Shown piece by piece: positions 8,465-17,123 of a stretch of DNA of 64,000 nucleotides (position 1 is its first letter; every line of letters starts with the position of its first letter). The notes beneath the pieces are model-generated. The model ran no database searches. It was given only the letters and a program-made list of their open reading frames with translations, and was not told the DNA's origin. The translations under genes were made by a program, and so were the position numbers. The stretch comes from an uncultured Planctomycetaceae bacterium (GTDB taxonomy: Bacteria > Planctomycetota > Planctomycetia > Planctomycetales > Planctomycetaceae), in contig CALSLT010000006.1 of NCBI GenBank assembly GCA_943787265.1, positions 558,001-622,000 on the forward strand, in the 5' to 3' direction.

Positions 8465-11400
8465 TTATTCGATCGTCACGCGAGCCAGCGTCCAGTGTTT
8501 CCAATGCGAGTGATACGTCAGGTAGACGTGCCCGCTTTCGATTGGAACCTGCCGATCGCGGAGCAGTTTCGGGGGATCCTTGCTCTGATCGACAAAGTTG
8601 TCGAGTTCGCCGTCTCCCAGATGCGCGACTTTCAAAGAAGCAACGCCACTCGCGAAATGTACACGTTCCTTGCTATCCGGGTTCTGCGAATCAACCCGAC
8701 GGAGGCGAAACATCATATCGCCGCCGGGATATTCAGCGAGCTTCGGATTGAGAAAAGGAGCCGCACGCCAGGTTTGCCGCAGATGAACGGTCACCACTCG
8801 TCGTTCGGACTGACTGAAGTCGCGATTCGCAGAAGCCAGCACTTCCACTTTCAGACGCACGGACTTCGGAATCTCGATCACTCCCAGATCAAGCGTTGCA
8901 CCGGCTCCCGGTTCAACGTCGCGGGATACGGTTCGGAAACCGAGTGACTCAATCTGCAGACGATGAGGAACCGGTGCCAACTGACGATGCTCGAACTGCA
9001 AGTCCTCGCTGAGAGTTACGTTTTCCTTTTCCGGCCACTCGAGAAATCCGTCCGTTCCGCCAGTTTCCGAGTTGGCTCTTCCCGATTTGATGATAACTCG
9101 TACGCGGATACCGTCCGGCGGTGTCTCGCCTTCAAACTTCAACCGCCCGCGGACCGTCGCCAGTTCTTCAGTCGGGTACGGATCCATGACGATCCGCCCC
9201 AGCGACAGTGTCTGGCGAGCTTCAACGTCCGGCTGCACCCGCGACGGCACCACATCGACCGGCCGGCAACCAGACATTCGAAACGCCACCGGTCGGTCCT
9301 TGTCGCCGATGATGTCCACAAACCAGCCGCCGTCGAGAATCGTCATTTGCGCATCGCAATAGCGAGGGGACTCGCCGCGAGGAGCAACGACTTGCCCGTA
9401 AGCGATGACTCCCGTTGTCTCATCCTGAACCCGTTTTGTCAGATATTCGTAGCGACCGCTCAACCACTCGGCAACCTCTTCGTGTCCCTGCTCCCGTAAC
9501 CGGTCAGACAATTCTTCAAGCGGCGGCAGCGGCTCGTCTGGAGCAATCACGCTCGCGGCTAAGCTCGCTTTCTCGCTCGCCGCATGTGTGTTTCGAACAA
9601 GCTCAGCCCGACGTTTAGCGTCATATTCGCGAGCCTTTTCCTGCCGAACTTTCAGCAACGACTCGAACATCACGCCTTCGGTTTTCAGCCGCTCGTAAGT
9701 CAGCGGCTCGGCAAACCGAACGTCGAACTTGTCGTCCTGTTCGAGTCGCTTCACGAACCAGTCCCGACCGGCCGCCCCCTTCAACAGCGCAATCCCGCCC
9801 ACATATCCGCTGCGTGTGAGCGGTCGGACTTCAACCAAGTGTGTTGAGTCGCTGAAACGTTTCTGCATCTCCTCGGTCAGATGGTCCCGTGTTGTGGCAT
9901 CATGCCAGTGCACGCACACAAGGAAATGATCATCAGGCAGAGCAATTCGCCGCTCCTCGAGTGTTTCGACGACAAAGTCGTGCAGCACCTCGCAGCCGGG
10001 ACGGGCATCTTGAAACCGCTGGATGCCGGCCAGAGTTACGGTCCCGCTATATCCATTTCGCAGATCAATGTGTCGAAGCTTCGGCAACTTTGCGATTTCA
10101 AGCAGACCGTCATCGCTCAGCGAATTCGCCAACAGACACAGCCATTCAAGCGTGGGAATCTCGGCGATAATTCTTGCGACGTTGTCATCGATCGATCGCA
10201 GTTCCAGCTTCTGAAGTTTCGGAGCCGTCTGCAGCCCGCTCGCCGCCGCCGCGTCGATATTGCTGATTAGATGCAGCTCTTCCAGATTCGGAATCGAACT
10301 CAGCATTTCGGTTGTCGCGAGCGAAGTTTGTCCGAGGACGGTGATCTCAGCATGCCGCAACTCCTGCATATTGGCCAGAGCCTTCATACCGAAATTCGTC
10401 ACAAAGGTGTTCGACAGACGGAGCTTTCTGAGCCTCGTCAGGCCGTCCAGCTTCGTCATCGCCCGGTCGGTCAGGATCGCCGCTTCGGCAACTTTTTCCT
10501 TACGCAGGTCTGGACCAGCGATCTCGTCAAATCGTTGCTGCTCGGCGGCGGAAAGCTGCCCGAGCTTAGCTTTTCGATCGAATTCCGAACGCAACACGGT
10601 CAGCGTCGCATCGAGTTCCTGCAGACGCGGCAGCGCGGCGAGTGCTGCGAGATGCTCGGGCTCGAACCGCGAATTCATCACCGTCAGATGATCGAGCATG
10701 CGCAATCCGGCGATGTGTCTGAATGCCTCGGGTGATGTCTGGCAAGCCGTCATGCTCATCTTGCGAATCGGCACCAATTGACCGAGCAGCGGCCATGCTT
10801 CGTCAGGCATATCGCGCAGTCGAGCTTGAAATGGCTTCGCCCCAGGTCCTCGATCCGGGGTGATGCCCAGCACCCTTGATCTCGACACACCAAGCGAGTC
10901 GAGTTGCTGCAGGACCTGCTCACGTTCTTCAGGCGTGTTCGCTGACGGCAGCAGTCCCGTCTTCTCATTGGGCACTGGCGGCGACATTCCTTTGGCTTTG
11001 GCGAGAATCTCCTCACGCTCTTGCTGCTCCTGTTCCCGCTTTGCCTGAGCGTCATCGGCCAGCAATCCGCAACCGGCAACCAGCACGATCGCGCCGACGA
11101 TCGTCAGCGAGCACCACCAGACTGGAGCCGACTGCGATCCACTATCGAGTCCCAGCACCCGATGAATCCGCTTCTTCAACGAACCGCCCGTCGCCGATAG
11201 AACCATCCCGGAATCCGGCACTCTCGCGCCGCCCTGCAATTCGTAAAGCTTGAGCAAAGCCGACGCGTAAGCCACCCGAGTTGCTGCCACGGAAACCGCC
11301 TGGTCGTCGCAGCAGTCTTCTCGATGAATCCGCATCCGGCGTGAAACCCACCATACCGCCGGATGATAGAAGAAGACTGTTTCGACAATCGTCTGCAGTA

Positions 11401-12241
11401 GATTCACCAGGAAATCAAATCTTCGGATATGAGCCAACTCGTGCGCGAGCACTGCTTCAAGTTGCTCAGTTGTGAGCCCGGTCAGAGATGTTGCCGGCAA
11501 CAGAATCAACGGCTTCAGCCAGCCAATCACGACCGGACCATTTACCAGTGATGACCTTGCGATCTCGACGGCCCGTCTCACTCCAAGCTTTTTGGCAGTG
11601 GCTGCCAGTAGTGCCTGGACGTCTTCCGAAACCATCGTCCTGCCGCTGCGACGAAGCCGGCGCACGTTGAATGCCCCCGCGACAAGTCTCAAAGCCGTGA
11701 CCGCCATTCCGATCAACCATCCACCCACACAAACCGGCAACCAGGGACGAACGTGCTTCGCAATGCCAGCCAGTGGTGTCTCAGCCTGTCGCGATTCGGA
11801 ATGCACCGGAACATCCGCAGGAAGCGTTGCGCGATCTTCAGCAGGCGGCTCCGGCAGTTCGTCCCACTCGTGCGGAGTTATCGACTTACCGCCGATGTAC
11901 ATCGCGTGCAGTCTTCCATTGTCAAGGACGTAGCCGTTGAACCCCAAAGGGGGCGACTCCGCCTTCGATGTTGAATCCGACACGCCGACTGACGCCTGGA
12001 GTGCTGGTTCGACATCAACCACCAGAAACGTCACCAGTGACAAGCCAGCCATTGAGCACAGCACAGTAGACGCCGCAAGATACTTCGTCGACGCCGACCG
12101 CTGAGCCAGAAGCCGCTCGGCCACAACCAACAGAACTCCGAACAGCGCAAACTGCCACACACTGTGCAGCAGGGTCCATCCGGTCCGCTCAACAACGCCG
12201 TTCGGTAAAACATCAGTGAACAACTGGGTGAACACGTTCAT
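8465..12241 (-). CDS. BlaR1-like M56 membrane metallopeptidase with LRR-like C-terminal region
   Basis: A 1258-residue protein, more than twice the length of classical BlaR1/MecR1. The N-terminal ~390 residues form the M56 module: membrane helices near 22-45, 54-77 and 170-190, the zinc motif HELAH (H267, E268, H271), HREDCCDD near 310, and a further helix near 370-392. In known family members this peptidase responds to a signal and triggers cleavage of the BlaI-type repressor. In place of a penicillin-binding sensor domain there is a Lys/Glu-rich linker, then a leucine-rich-repeat-like region (about 470-760; for example LDGLTRLRKLRLS and NLEELHLIS) and a long extra region of unknown fold with beta-rich carboxypeptidase-regulatory character. 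Its ATG overlaps the blaI stop (ATGA), so the two are co-translated and surely partners. The signal is not known. Confidence 0.88.
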   Translation of the reverse strand: MNVFTQLFTDVLPNGVVERTGWTLLHSVWQFALFGVLLVVAERLLAQRSASTKYLAASTVLCSMAGLSLVTFLVVDVEPALQASVGVSDSTSKAESPPLGFNGYVLDNGRLHAMYIGGKSITPHEWDELPEPPAEDRATLPADVPVHSESRQAETPLAGIAKHVRPWLPVCVGGWLIGMAVTALRLVAGAFNVRRLRRSGRTMVSEDVQALLAATAKKLGVRRAVEIARSSLVNGPVVIGWLKPLILLPATSLTGLTTEQLEAVLAHELAHIRRFDFLVNLLQTIVETVFFYHPAVWWVSRRMRIHREDCCDDQAVSVAATRVAYASALLKLYELQGGARVPDSGMVLSATGGSLKKRIHRVLGLDSGSQSAPVWWCSLTIVGAIVLVAGCGLLADDAQAKREQEQQEREEILAKAKGMSPPVPNEKTGLLPSANTPEEREQVLQQLDSLGVSRSRVLGITPDRGPGAKPFQARLRDMPDEAWPLLGQLVPIRKMSMTACQTSPEAFRHIAGLRMLDHLTVMNSRFEPEHLAALAALPRLQELDATLTVLRSEFDRKAKLGQLSAAEQQRFDEIAGPDLRKEKVAEAAILTDRAMTKLDGLTRLRKLRLSNTFVTNFGMKALANMQELRHAEITVLGQTSLATTEMLSSIPNLEELHLISNIDAAAASGLQTAPKLQKLELRSIDDNVARIIAEIPTLEWLCLLANSLSDDGLLEIAKLPKLRHIDLRNGYSGTVTLAGIQRFQDARPGCEVLHDFVVETLEERRIALPDDHFLVCVHWHDATTRDHLTEEMQKRFSDSTHLVEVRPLTRSGYVGGIALLKGAAGRDWFVKRLEQDDKFDVRFAEPLTYERLKTEGVMFESLLKVRQEKAREYDAKRRAELVRNTHAASEKASLAASVIAPDEPLPPLEELSDRLREQGHEEVAEWLSGRYEYLTKRVQDETTGVIAYGQVVAPRGESPRYCDAQMTILDGGWFVDIIGDKDRPVAFRMSGCRPVDVVPSRVQPDVEARQTLSLGRIVMDPYPTEELATVRGRLKFEGETPPDGIRVRVIIKSGRANSETGGTDGFLEWPEKENVTLSEDLQFEHRQLAPVPHRLQIESLGFRTVSRDVEPGAGATLDLGVIEIPKSVRLKVEVLASANRDFSQSERRVVTVHLRQTWRAAPFLNPKLAEYPGGDMMFRLRRVDSQNPDSKERVHFASGVASLKVAHLGDGELDNFVDQSKDPPKLLRDRQVPIESGHVYLTYHSHWKHWTLARVTIE

Positions 12242-12642
12242 ACGTCGCCCTCCTGCTCGCGGCCTTCCTCCATTTGATCCAGCAGCGTCCGCAGTTCGCC
12301 AAGTTCTTCCCGCGTCGCCTTGCCACTGGCCAGTGCCTGCATGACAAGACTCATCGTCGAGCCTTCGTAGACCTTCTTGACGAGGTCATCGACCATCCGT
12401 CTTCCAGCCCGTTTCCGAGTCATCGCCGCTCGATAAACATGCGGAGACTTCGTCTCGTCTCGAGTCAGCAGCCCCTTACCGAGCATGACCGACAGCATTT
12501 TGACTGTCGTCGAATAATTCGTCCCGCGAGACACTTCAAGCGAAGCATGAATATCCCGCACCGGGCACGTTCCTTGCTCCCAGAGCACGTTCAGAATCTG
12601 CAGCTCCACTTCCGTAAGCTGGGGCGAAGGCGTCCTCGGCAT
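12238..12642 (-). CDS. BlaI/MecI/CopY-family transcriptional repressor
   Basis: A 134-residue winged-helix repressor. The N-terminal region (ELQILNVLWEQG, VRDIHASLEV, NYSTTVKMLSVMLGKGLL) is the typical BlaI winged helix, and the C-terminal third (FVDDLVKKVYEGS-like segment) is the dimerisation region. In this family the dimer binds a dyad operator and is inactivated by proteolysis after the M56 partner senses its signal. The stop overlaps the M56 peptidase start by four bases. GGAG lies nine bases before the ATG. Two 20-base dyads and a promoter-like pair sit 20-69 bases upstream, so autorepression is likely. The genes it controls elsewhere, if any, cannot be known from this window. Confidence 0.93.
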   Translation of the reverse strand: MPRTPSPQLTEVELQILNVLWEQGTCPVRDIHASLEVSRGTNYSTTVKMLSVMLGKGLLTRDETKSPHVYRAAMTRKRAGRRMVDDLVKKVYEGSTMSLVMQALASGKATREELGELRTLLDQMEEGREQEGDV

Positions 12643-12652
12643 GACCTGTCTC

Positions 12653-12715
12653 CGTGTCGACTTAGCGAATTCGTTCGCTAACCAGACTAGCGAACGAATT
12701 CGCTAAGTCAACACG
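12653..12715 (-). promoter_or_regulatory. Nested double-dyad operator and promoter of the blaI-M56 operon
   Basis: A 63-base inverted repeat: arms 12653-12680 and 12688-12715 (28 bases, one mismatch) around a 7-base centre. Each arm is itself a dyad: TTAGCGAA-N4-TTCGCTAA at 12662-12681 and CTAGCGAA-N4-TTCGCTAA at 12687-12706, centres 25 bases apart. On the minus strand TTGACT (12711-12706) and TAGTCT (12689-12684), 16 bases apart, could be -35 and -10 boxes. One dyad would then lie between the boxes and the other just downstream of the -10, ideal for occlusion by a repressor. That BlaI is the binder is inference from position and family behaviour. The hairpin might also slow transcription from the upstream gene, but it has no T-run. 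Confidence 0.8.
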
Positions 12716-12750
12716 AAACTGAAGCTCAAGGTGTTGCCAGCCGCAATGTC

Positions 12751-15033
12751 TTACTTCTCGCGGCGGGTAACCACGGCCAGGCCGGCGGCGGTGGCGACGT
12801 AGAGTTCCCTGCCTCGGACGACGGCGGCGTAGGTCATGTACGTCGTGCTGGGGCGGAAGCCGTCGTGTGGTGAGAACATCGTGAACTCGCCGGTTTTCAT
12901 GTTGCAACGGTACAGGCCGGAACTCTGGAAACGATACCACGGGCTGCCGCCGAACCAGACTTCGCCGTCCCACTCCACCGCGAACTTGACGAGGTAGCCG
13001 GATCGGCCAGTGCCGCGCGGGAACCATGAGTCCTTGTAGCGGCTTTCTTCAAAATCGAGCGACCGAAGCGACGGAACGTAGTTCGGAAGTTTCCTACCTT
13101 TCGATTTGCTGCGCCGATCTGCCAGTTCCTGCAACGCAACGTTCAGCTCGTCTATGCGAAACAGTTCGTGCGAATAAACCGAGCCCCACACTCCCGATTC
13201 GGTCCCGAAGACTCGGCAGACACTGTCTCTTCCAAGCGACTTCCATTGGCCCGTTTTCAAATCCATTTGCTGAATGAGGCTTCTGGAAGAAACGAACAAC
13301 GCTCCATCATGAACGACGATGTCGACTGGCGCTCCGGTCGGTGCGCCGTCGCCTTCCATGATTTCGATCGACGAGCCCTGACTGACCCGAACGAGACCTC
13401 CGCTGCCCGAACCAACGCCAACGTAAGCGCCATCTTTGTCAGCCGTCACGGCCGATATGGTCATGTCCGGAAGTCCGTCCGCTTCGGTGAACTGCTTCCA
13501 CTCATTGCCTGAAGAATCGCCTCGCCACAATCCGTTCTTGACGGTGCCAACCCACAACGTCCCGTCGAAATAGTCCATGCAGGTCACACGGCCGAGGCCT
13601 TCAGGTGACAGATCCTGCCAGGAATGATCGGCCGGGTCGTAGGCAAGGATTCCTCGACCCGGTTTGCCTATTGCCGATCCCGCAAAGTTGCCCGCACTGA
13701 AGATGAGATTTCCGTCAGTCGCCAGAGCCAACGTGTTCGACGTCCCGCCGAGCGGACTTTTGATATATCGAACATTGATGTCCCGATCTTCTGAAAGCGG
13801 AACACCACCGAGTCGTTTAATGCGCCGCACGATGTCTGTGTTGTTCACATAGCCTTCATCCTGATTGGCGACTTCCACATAAATCGCCAGTGCCTTCTCT
13901 GGCTGACCAAGCTTTTCATAGCAGTCACCGATTCGCTGAGCCCAGTAGCCAACATTGACCGACCCGTCGTTCTTCGGCCTGAACGACTCAAGCAGTTCGA
14001 GTGCTTCGTTTGTTTTGTTTCCCTGCAACAAAGCACCGCCCGCGAGAATTCGAAAGTTGTCCACGAACGACGACTCTCGCATTTTCTCGTCGGCCGCCAG
14101 AGCGTCCGCGGCGGTCAGAAACCAGTCTGCAGATTTCTGAAAGTCCTTTTTGCCCCACGCTCGATGCCCCAATGACCGGCAGGCAACCTGCTTGAGCGTC
14201 AGGTTGTTTCCCGTCGCCCACTTCTCAAGCTGATCGGGCGAGGCAAAGTTGACTGCATTCATCGTCAGGTTGTACTGATACTTCTCCGGAGCGGATTCGG
14301 CTGCTTTCACGATTTCATCCGAAATTGCAGCCTGCCTGGCGAGATCGTCGCGCGAATAGACGTCACGGATCAGCTTCGGCATTCTCGACCAGCGAGTGTT
14401 CTTTGCCTCGTCCGGCATCGACCGAAATGCGAACAACAGTTGCGAAGTCGCCAGGTTGCAATTCTCCGGTGCGCACTTGCCATATTGATGATGGAAGCAG
14501 ACTTCGGACAGAACTCGCAACGCCGAGACACCAACAGGACCTTTCGGATCCATGCTGAAAGCTCGACGCAGCAATTCGTCAGCTCGTTCGAGATTCATGA
14601 TGCCGTCGATGTGGTAGGCATAGCAGAATCCCAGAGCAAAGCAGACGTCCGCTCGGTCCGGCATGATGAACAGCGTCGACTCCAGCCGATCGATCGACTT
14701 TCGAATAATGTGCCGATGCTGTGGCGAGTCGAGTCGGTGGTAGGTGCCTCCAGCCGAAGCTCCGATACTGATCTTTCTGGGAATCTCAAAACGCCGAGAG
14801 CTGAAATCCACCGGCGTCAGCCTTCCAAGACGACGCAGGTCTTTCACAACCTGGGTGAACAGCAACTCGGTTTCATTGATCTCCCGCAGCGTACCCGGAA
14901 TCTTGCTGACCGACCCGTCGGGATGCCGCAGAAATCCAGCGAGAAGATCAACCTGAGCTGCCAGCTTTGTCGGCAACTCTTTCGGCACCGACACAAATTC
15001 AAAATCGCGGACCGTTTTCCCCAGACGCTGCAT
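12751..15033 (-). CDS. TPR and beta-propeller portion of a frameshifted CsgG-like protein
   Basis: This frame carries the downstream part of what looks like one protein split by a single-base shift. Its sequence from the shift (GKTVRDFEF, KELPTKLAAQVDLL) continues the CsgG-like fold of the preceding frame. Then come tetratricopeptide-like helices (for example DKADVCFALGFCYAYH-like and QRIGDCYEKLGQPEKAL) and a C-terminal propeller with repeats such as TSNTLALATDGNLIFSAG, MDYFDGTLWVGT and AVTADKDGAYVGVG, similar to sensor propellers. If translated separately, an ATG at 15033 (MQRLGKTV) is the nearest start, but it has no ribosome binding site. Expected location is the periplasm, via the signal peptide of the upstream frame. 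See the shift site at 15015-15022. Confidence 0.7.
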   Translation of the reverse strand: MQRLGKTVRDFEFVSVPKELPTKLAAQVDLLAGFLRHPDGSVSKIPGTLREINETELLFTQVVKDLRRLGRLTPVDFSSRRFEIPRKISIGASAGGTYHRLDSPQHRHIIRKSIDRLESTLFIMPDRADVCFALGFCYAYHIDGIMNLERADELLRRAFSMDPKGPVGVSALRVLSEVCFHHQYGKCAPENCNLATSQLLFAFRSMPDEAKNTRWSRMPKLIRDVYSRDDLARQAAISDEIVKAAESAPEKYQYNLTMNAVNFASPDQLEKWATGNNLTLKQVACRSLGHRAWGKKDFQKSADWFLTAADALAADEKMRESSFVDNFRILAGGALLQGNKTNEALELLESFRPKNDGSVNVGYWAQRIGDCYEKLGQPEKALAIYVEVANQDEGYVNNTDIVRRIKRLGGVPLSEDRDINVRYIKSPLGGTSNTLALATDGNLIFSAGNFAGSAIGKPGRGILAYDPADHSWQDLSPEGLGRVTCMDYFDGTLWVGTVKNGLWRGDSSGNEWKQFTEADGLPDMTISAVTADKDGAYVGVGSGSGGLVRVSQGSSIEIMEGDGAPTGAPVDIVVHDGALFVSSRSLIQQMDLKTGQWKSLGRDSVCRVFGTESGVWGSVYSHELFRIDELNVALQELADRRSKSKGRKLPNYVPSLRSLDFEESRYKDSWFPRGTGRSGYLVKFAVEWDGEVWFGGSPWYRFQSSGLYRCNMKTGEFTMFSPHDGFRPSTTYMTYAAVVRGRELYVATAAGLAVVTRREK

Positions 15034-15928
15034 GAACGAGCTTGCCTGACACAATAATCTCGAAACCGTTTTCGTTCCGTTCATCGATTGTGCCGTGAAC
15101 CAGGTAAGCCGCCGCGCGAGTCGGCAGTGACTTTGGCAATCGCGTCTGATCAACCAGTCCCGACTGAACGAGATCCAGCTCCTTCAACAACTGCTGCATA
15201 TTCGAGCGTTGCAGAACCAGGAACGGCGAACCCGGCACAGTCTGACTCTCTTTGTCGGACGCCTTGCCTTCATTGGACTTGTCACTCGCCGAACGAAGAT
15301 CCCCCCAGCGTCGCAACCGAGTGGCGATCATGTCTCGCAGACCAAGCTCCATCGGTCGCAGCCGCTGAAACCGTCCAAGACTTTCAAACGGAGCAACAGC
15401 CACCGTGACAACAGCCTCGGCCGGCCTTGCCGCGACCGCCGACAAGTATTTCGCGATATGAACCGCCGACTCGTCGACCGTCAGCAGCTCAACCGGAGTA
15501 ACGACAACTCCGCGAATCGCGCCGGTCAGTGACTCGACGATCCGAACGAGCACGTTGCGAACATTGGAGTCGTTCTCCTGCGGCAACAGCTCCATCGTCA
15601 GAATCAGATCGGCATTCGCAAGCTTCCCCAACTTCAGCTTCTTGTCCGAAGCTTTCGAGACATCAACGCTCAACGCCAGCTCGTGCAAAACAAGATCAAT
15701 CTGCTGCCGCTCCACCACCGAAAGCTGACGATCCTGAGCGACCTCAACTTCAAGAAGCGTCAGCAACGAAGTCGAGAGTTCCCGTTCCCCGCTATCCGCT
15801 CTGGCCGAAACCGCAACGGTTAACGCGACTGTCGTGGTTTCCGATTTCTCAGCCGCGAATCCATCCGGCACGTGAAGCAACACCAGCGTAGCGAGCCCGA
15901 AAACGGTGATCAGAAATCGTGATTTCAT
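14999..15928 (-). CDS. CsgG-like N-terminal portion of the frameshifted protein
   Basis: A 309-residue frame beginning with a signal peptide (MKSRFLITVFGLATLVLLHV to about residue 25). The following sequence has the features of CsgG-like periplasmic proteins: a region naming lytic order of beta strands, SVVERQQIDLVLHEL (compare the family's V-ER--l--il-E), LGKLANADLILTMEL, and a second copy of the same pattern (VTVAVAPFESLGRF, FLVLQRSNMQQLLKELDL, AAYLVHGTIDE). The frame then stops abruptly eight codons after SGKLVHAASG, just where family members continue with GK and a beta strand. That continuation is found in the overlapping frame. Downstream of and co-directional with another CsgG-like gene (74-base gap), so probably one operon. 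Confidence 0.75.
   Translation of the reverse strand: MKSRFLITVFGLATLVLLHVPDGFAAEKSETTTVALTVAVSARADSGERELSTSLLTLLEVEVAQDRQLSVVERQQIDLVLHELALSVDVSKASDKKLKLGKLANADLILTMELLPQENDSNVRNVLVRIVESLTGAIRGVVVTPVELLTVDESAVHIAKYLSAVAARPAEAVVTVAVAPFESLGRFQRLRPMELGLRDMIATRLRRWGDLRSASDKSNEGKASDKESQTVPGSPFLVLQRSNMQQLLKELDLVQSGLVDQTRLPKSLPTRAAAYLVHGTIDERNENGFEIIVSGKLVHAASGENGPRF
15015..15022 (-). other. Putative frameshift site GGGGAAAA
   Basis: On the minus strand the codons read TCT GGG GAA AAC and run into TGA eight codons later. Skipping one G gives TCT GGG AAA ACG (SGKT), which continues into 750 more codons with matching fold features. A peptidyl tRNA on GGG could re-pair perfectly after +1 slippage on GGGG. 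A sequencing or assembly error in the homopolymers, or a true inactivating mutation, is equally compatible. Confidence 0.6.
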
Positions 15929-16002
15929 CGTCTGACCTCACTGCAGCGGACAACGGAGACAACAAATGCAATCAGCATGACGACTCGGCCGAAACCGGAT
16001 CG

Positions 16003-16995
16003 TTACTTTCTCTTGCGATTTCCTTTAGCCGGTCCAGCAAGCTGTGGAAGAATTCGTTCGGCGATGCTGACGGCTGCATCCTGAAGAGCGGTTTTTCCGG
16101 CGATGTGTTCTGCCAGGTCGACGGCGACAGAAGTCTGGCGGCCAACAGCCAGCACTTTGCCAGATGCTCGATCAAGAGCCTTCACTTCAAGGCGAGCTTT
16201 CACGGAAACCAGGTTTCCGTGTCGCGATGCAAACTGGCTGAAGCCTTCGCCGGTCAACAACACATCCGCGTCTTTGCGGTTGCCTTCTTTACGATCAACG
16301 ACTTCGAAGCCGAGTTCTTTACAGAACAAAGTCAATTCCGTTTCGGCGGCCGGATCGTAGGTCGTCTGACCGATATGGCGTTCGGGAATGTCGATCCAGA
16401 CTGACGGTCGTTTGCCCTTGCCCATCTTCTTAACCAGAGCCGCGAGACGGTCTTCTTTGCTGACCGGTTTAGCGACCAAATCTTTGGCTCGTCCTGAGAT
16501 CGTCGAGGCGACGTCTTTTGCCAACTCTTCGACGAGGCCGTCTAGTTCGTCGTCAATCCCCCCCTTGGCCGACGCTCCCAGCACTCGACTGGTCTCCGTG
16601 CCAATGATCTTTGCGACGACGTATAAGTTATCGCCGACGACCAGAACTGATCCCGTCACCAGAATCTTTGCCCCGGTCAGGTAGCCAATCTGAGTCGCCT
16701 TGCCCGGATCAATCAAACCGGAACGATTGAGTTCCTGCTCAGTGAACAGCTTGTCGATTTCTTCCCGCTCAACCAAATACAAGTCTGGGTTCGTGACAAG
16801 ATTCACAAACAACAGATCCGTCACTTTGCTGCCGAGTCCTTCAGCATCGCGACCTCGTTCGGCGAACGGAAAAACCGCAACTGGATAGACAGCCGGCTCA
16901 GCTTCGGGCTTCTTCTTTTTCTCCTGAGCCGGAAGCGTCGAGGTCATCAACAAGGCGATCAACGTCGCCGAGCAAAGCGTTTTGAGGGAAGTCAT
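16003..16995 (-). CDS. CsgG-like secreted protein
   Basis: A 330-residue exported protein. The start is ATG at 16995 because AGGAGC lies seven bases upstream; an earlier in-frame start at 17016 lacks this. A signal peptide (SLKTLCSATLIALLMTSTLPA) precedes a Lys/Glu-rich linker. The first domain is CsgG-like: YPVAVFPFAERGRDAEGLGSK, LYLVEREEIDKLFTEQEL, IGYLTGAKILVTGSVL. A second beta/alpha domain follows from about residue 200 (RPSVWIDIPERHIG to the end). CsgG itself forms the curli secretion pore, but planctomycete CsgG-like proteins without curli genes are of unknown role and may bind ligands or assemble in the outer membrane. It precedes the CsgG-TPR-propeller gene. Confidence 0.85.
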   Translation of the reverse strand: MTSLKTLCSATLIALLMTSTLPAQEKKKKPEAEPAVYPVAVFPFAERGRDAEGLGSKVTDLLFVNLVTNPDLYLVEREEIDKLFTEQELNRSGLIDPGKATQIGYLTGAKILVTGSVLVVGDNLYVVAKIIGTETSRVLGASAKGGIDDELDGLVEELAKDVASTISGRAKDLVAKPVSKEDRLAALVKKMGKGKRPSVWIDIPERHIGQTTYDPAAETELTLFCKELGFEVVDRKEGNRKDADVLLTGEGFSQFASRHGNLVSVKARLEVKALDRASGKVLAVGRQTSVAVDLAEHIAGKTALQDAAVSIAERILPQLAGPAKGNRKRK

Positions 16996-17064
16996 AAAAA
17001 GCTCCTTTGGACACACAAGAGTGAGTGGTGATTGTTCGTAAAAGTTTCACTTCAAGACGTTTAA

Positions 17065-17118
17065 GCCACAGAGGTCTCAGAGAATCGCTCCTTCGGGAAA
17101 CTCAGTAACCTCTGAAGC
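17065..17118. repeat. Short imperfect inverted repeat (CCACAGAGG type)
   Basis: Between two minus-strand genes, GCCACAGAGGT at 17065-17075 is mirrored by ACCTCTGAAGCC-like sequence at 17109-17118, with CTCAG boxes inside. It resembles the CACAGAG fold-back repeats scattered in many bacterial genomes. It might also act as a weak terminator for the gene ending at 17124. Confidence 0.4.
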
Positions 17119-17123
17119 CAAAT

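Noticed and set aside
8963..9499. 178-codon plus-strand frame inside the M56 peptidase gene
   Set aside because: Antisense shadow of a gene with strong motifs; no ribosome binding site or domain.
12653..12715. The large palindrome read as a Rho-independent terminator for the propeller gene
   Set aside because: No T-run follows either arm, and the internal dyads plus promoter-like boxes in front of blaI fit an operator better. A minor attenuating effect is not excluded.
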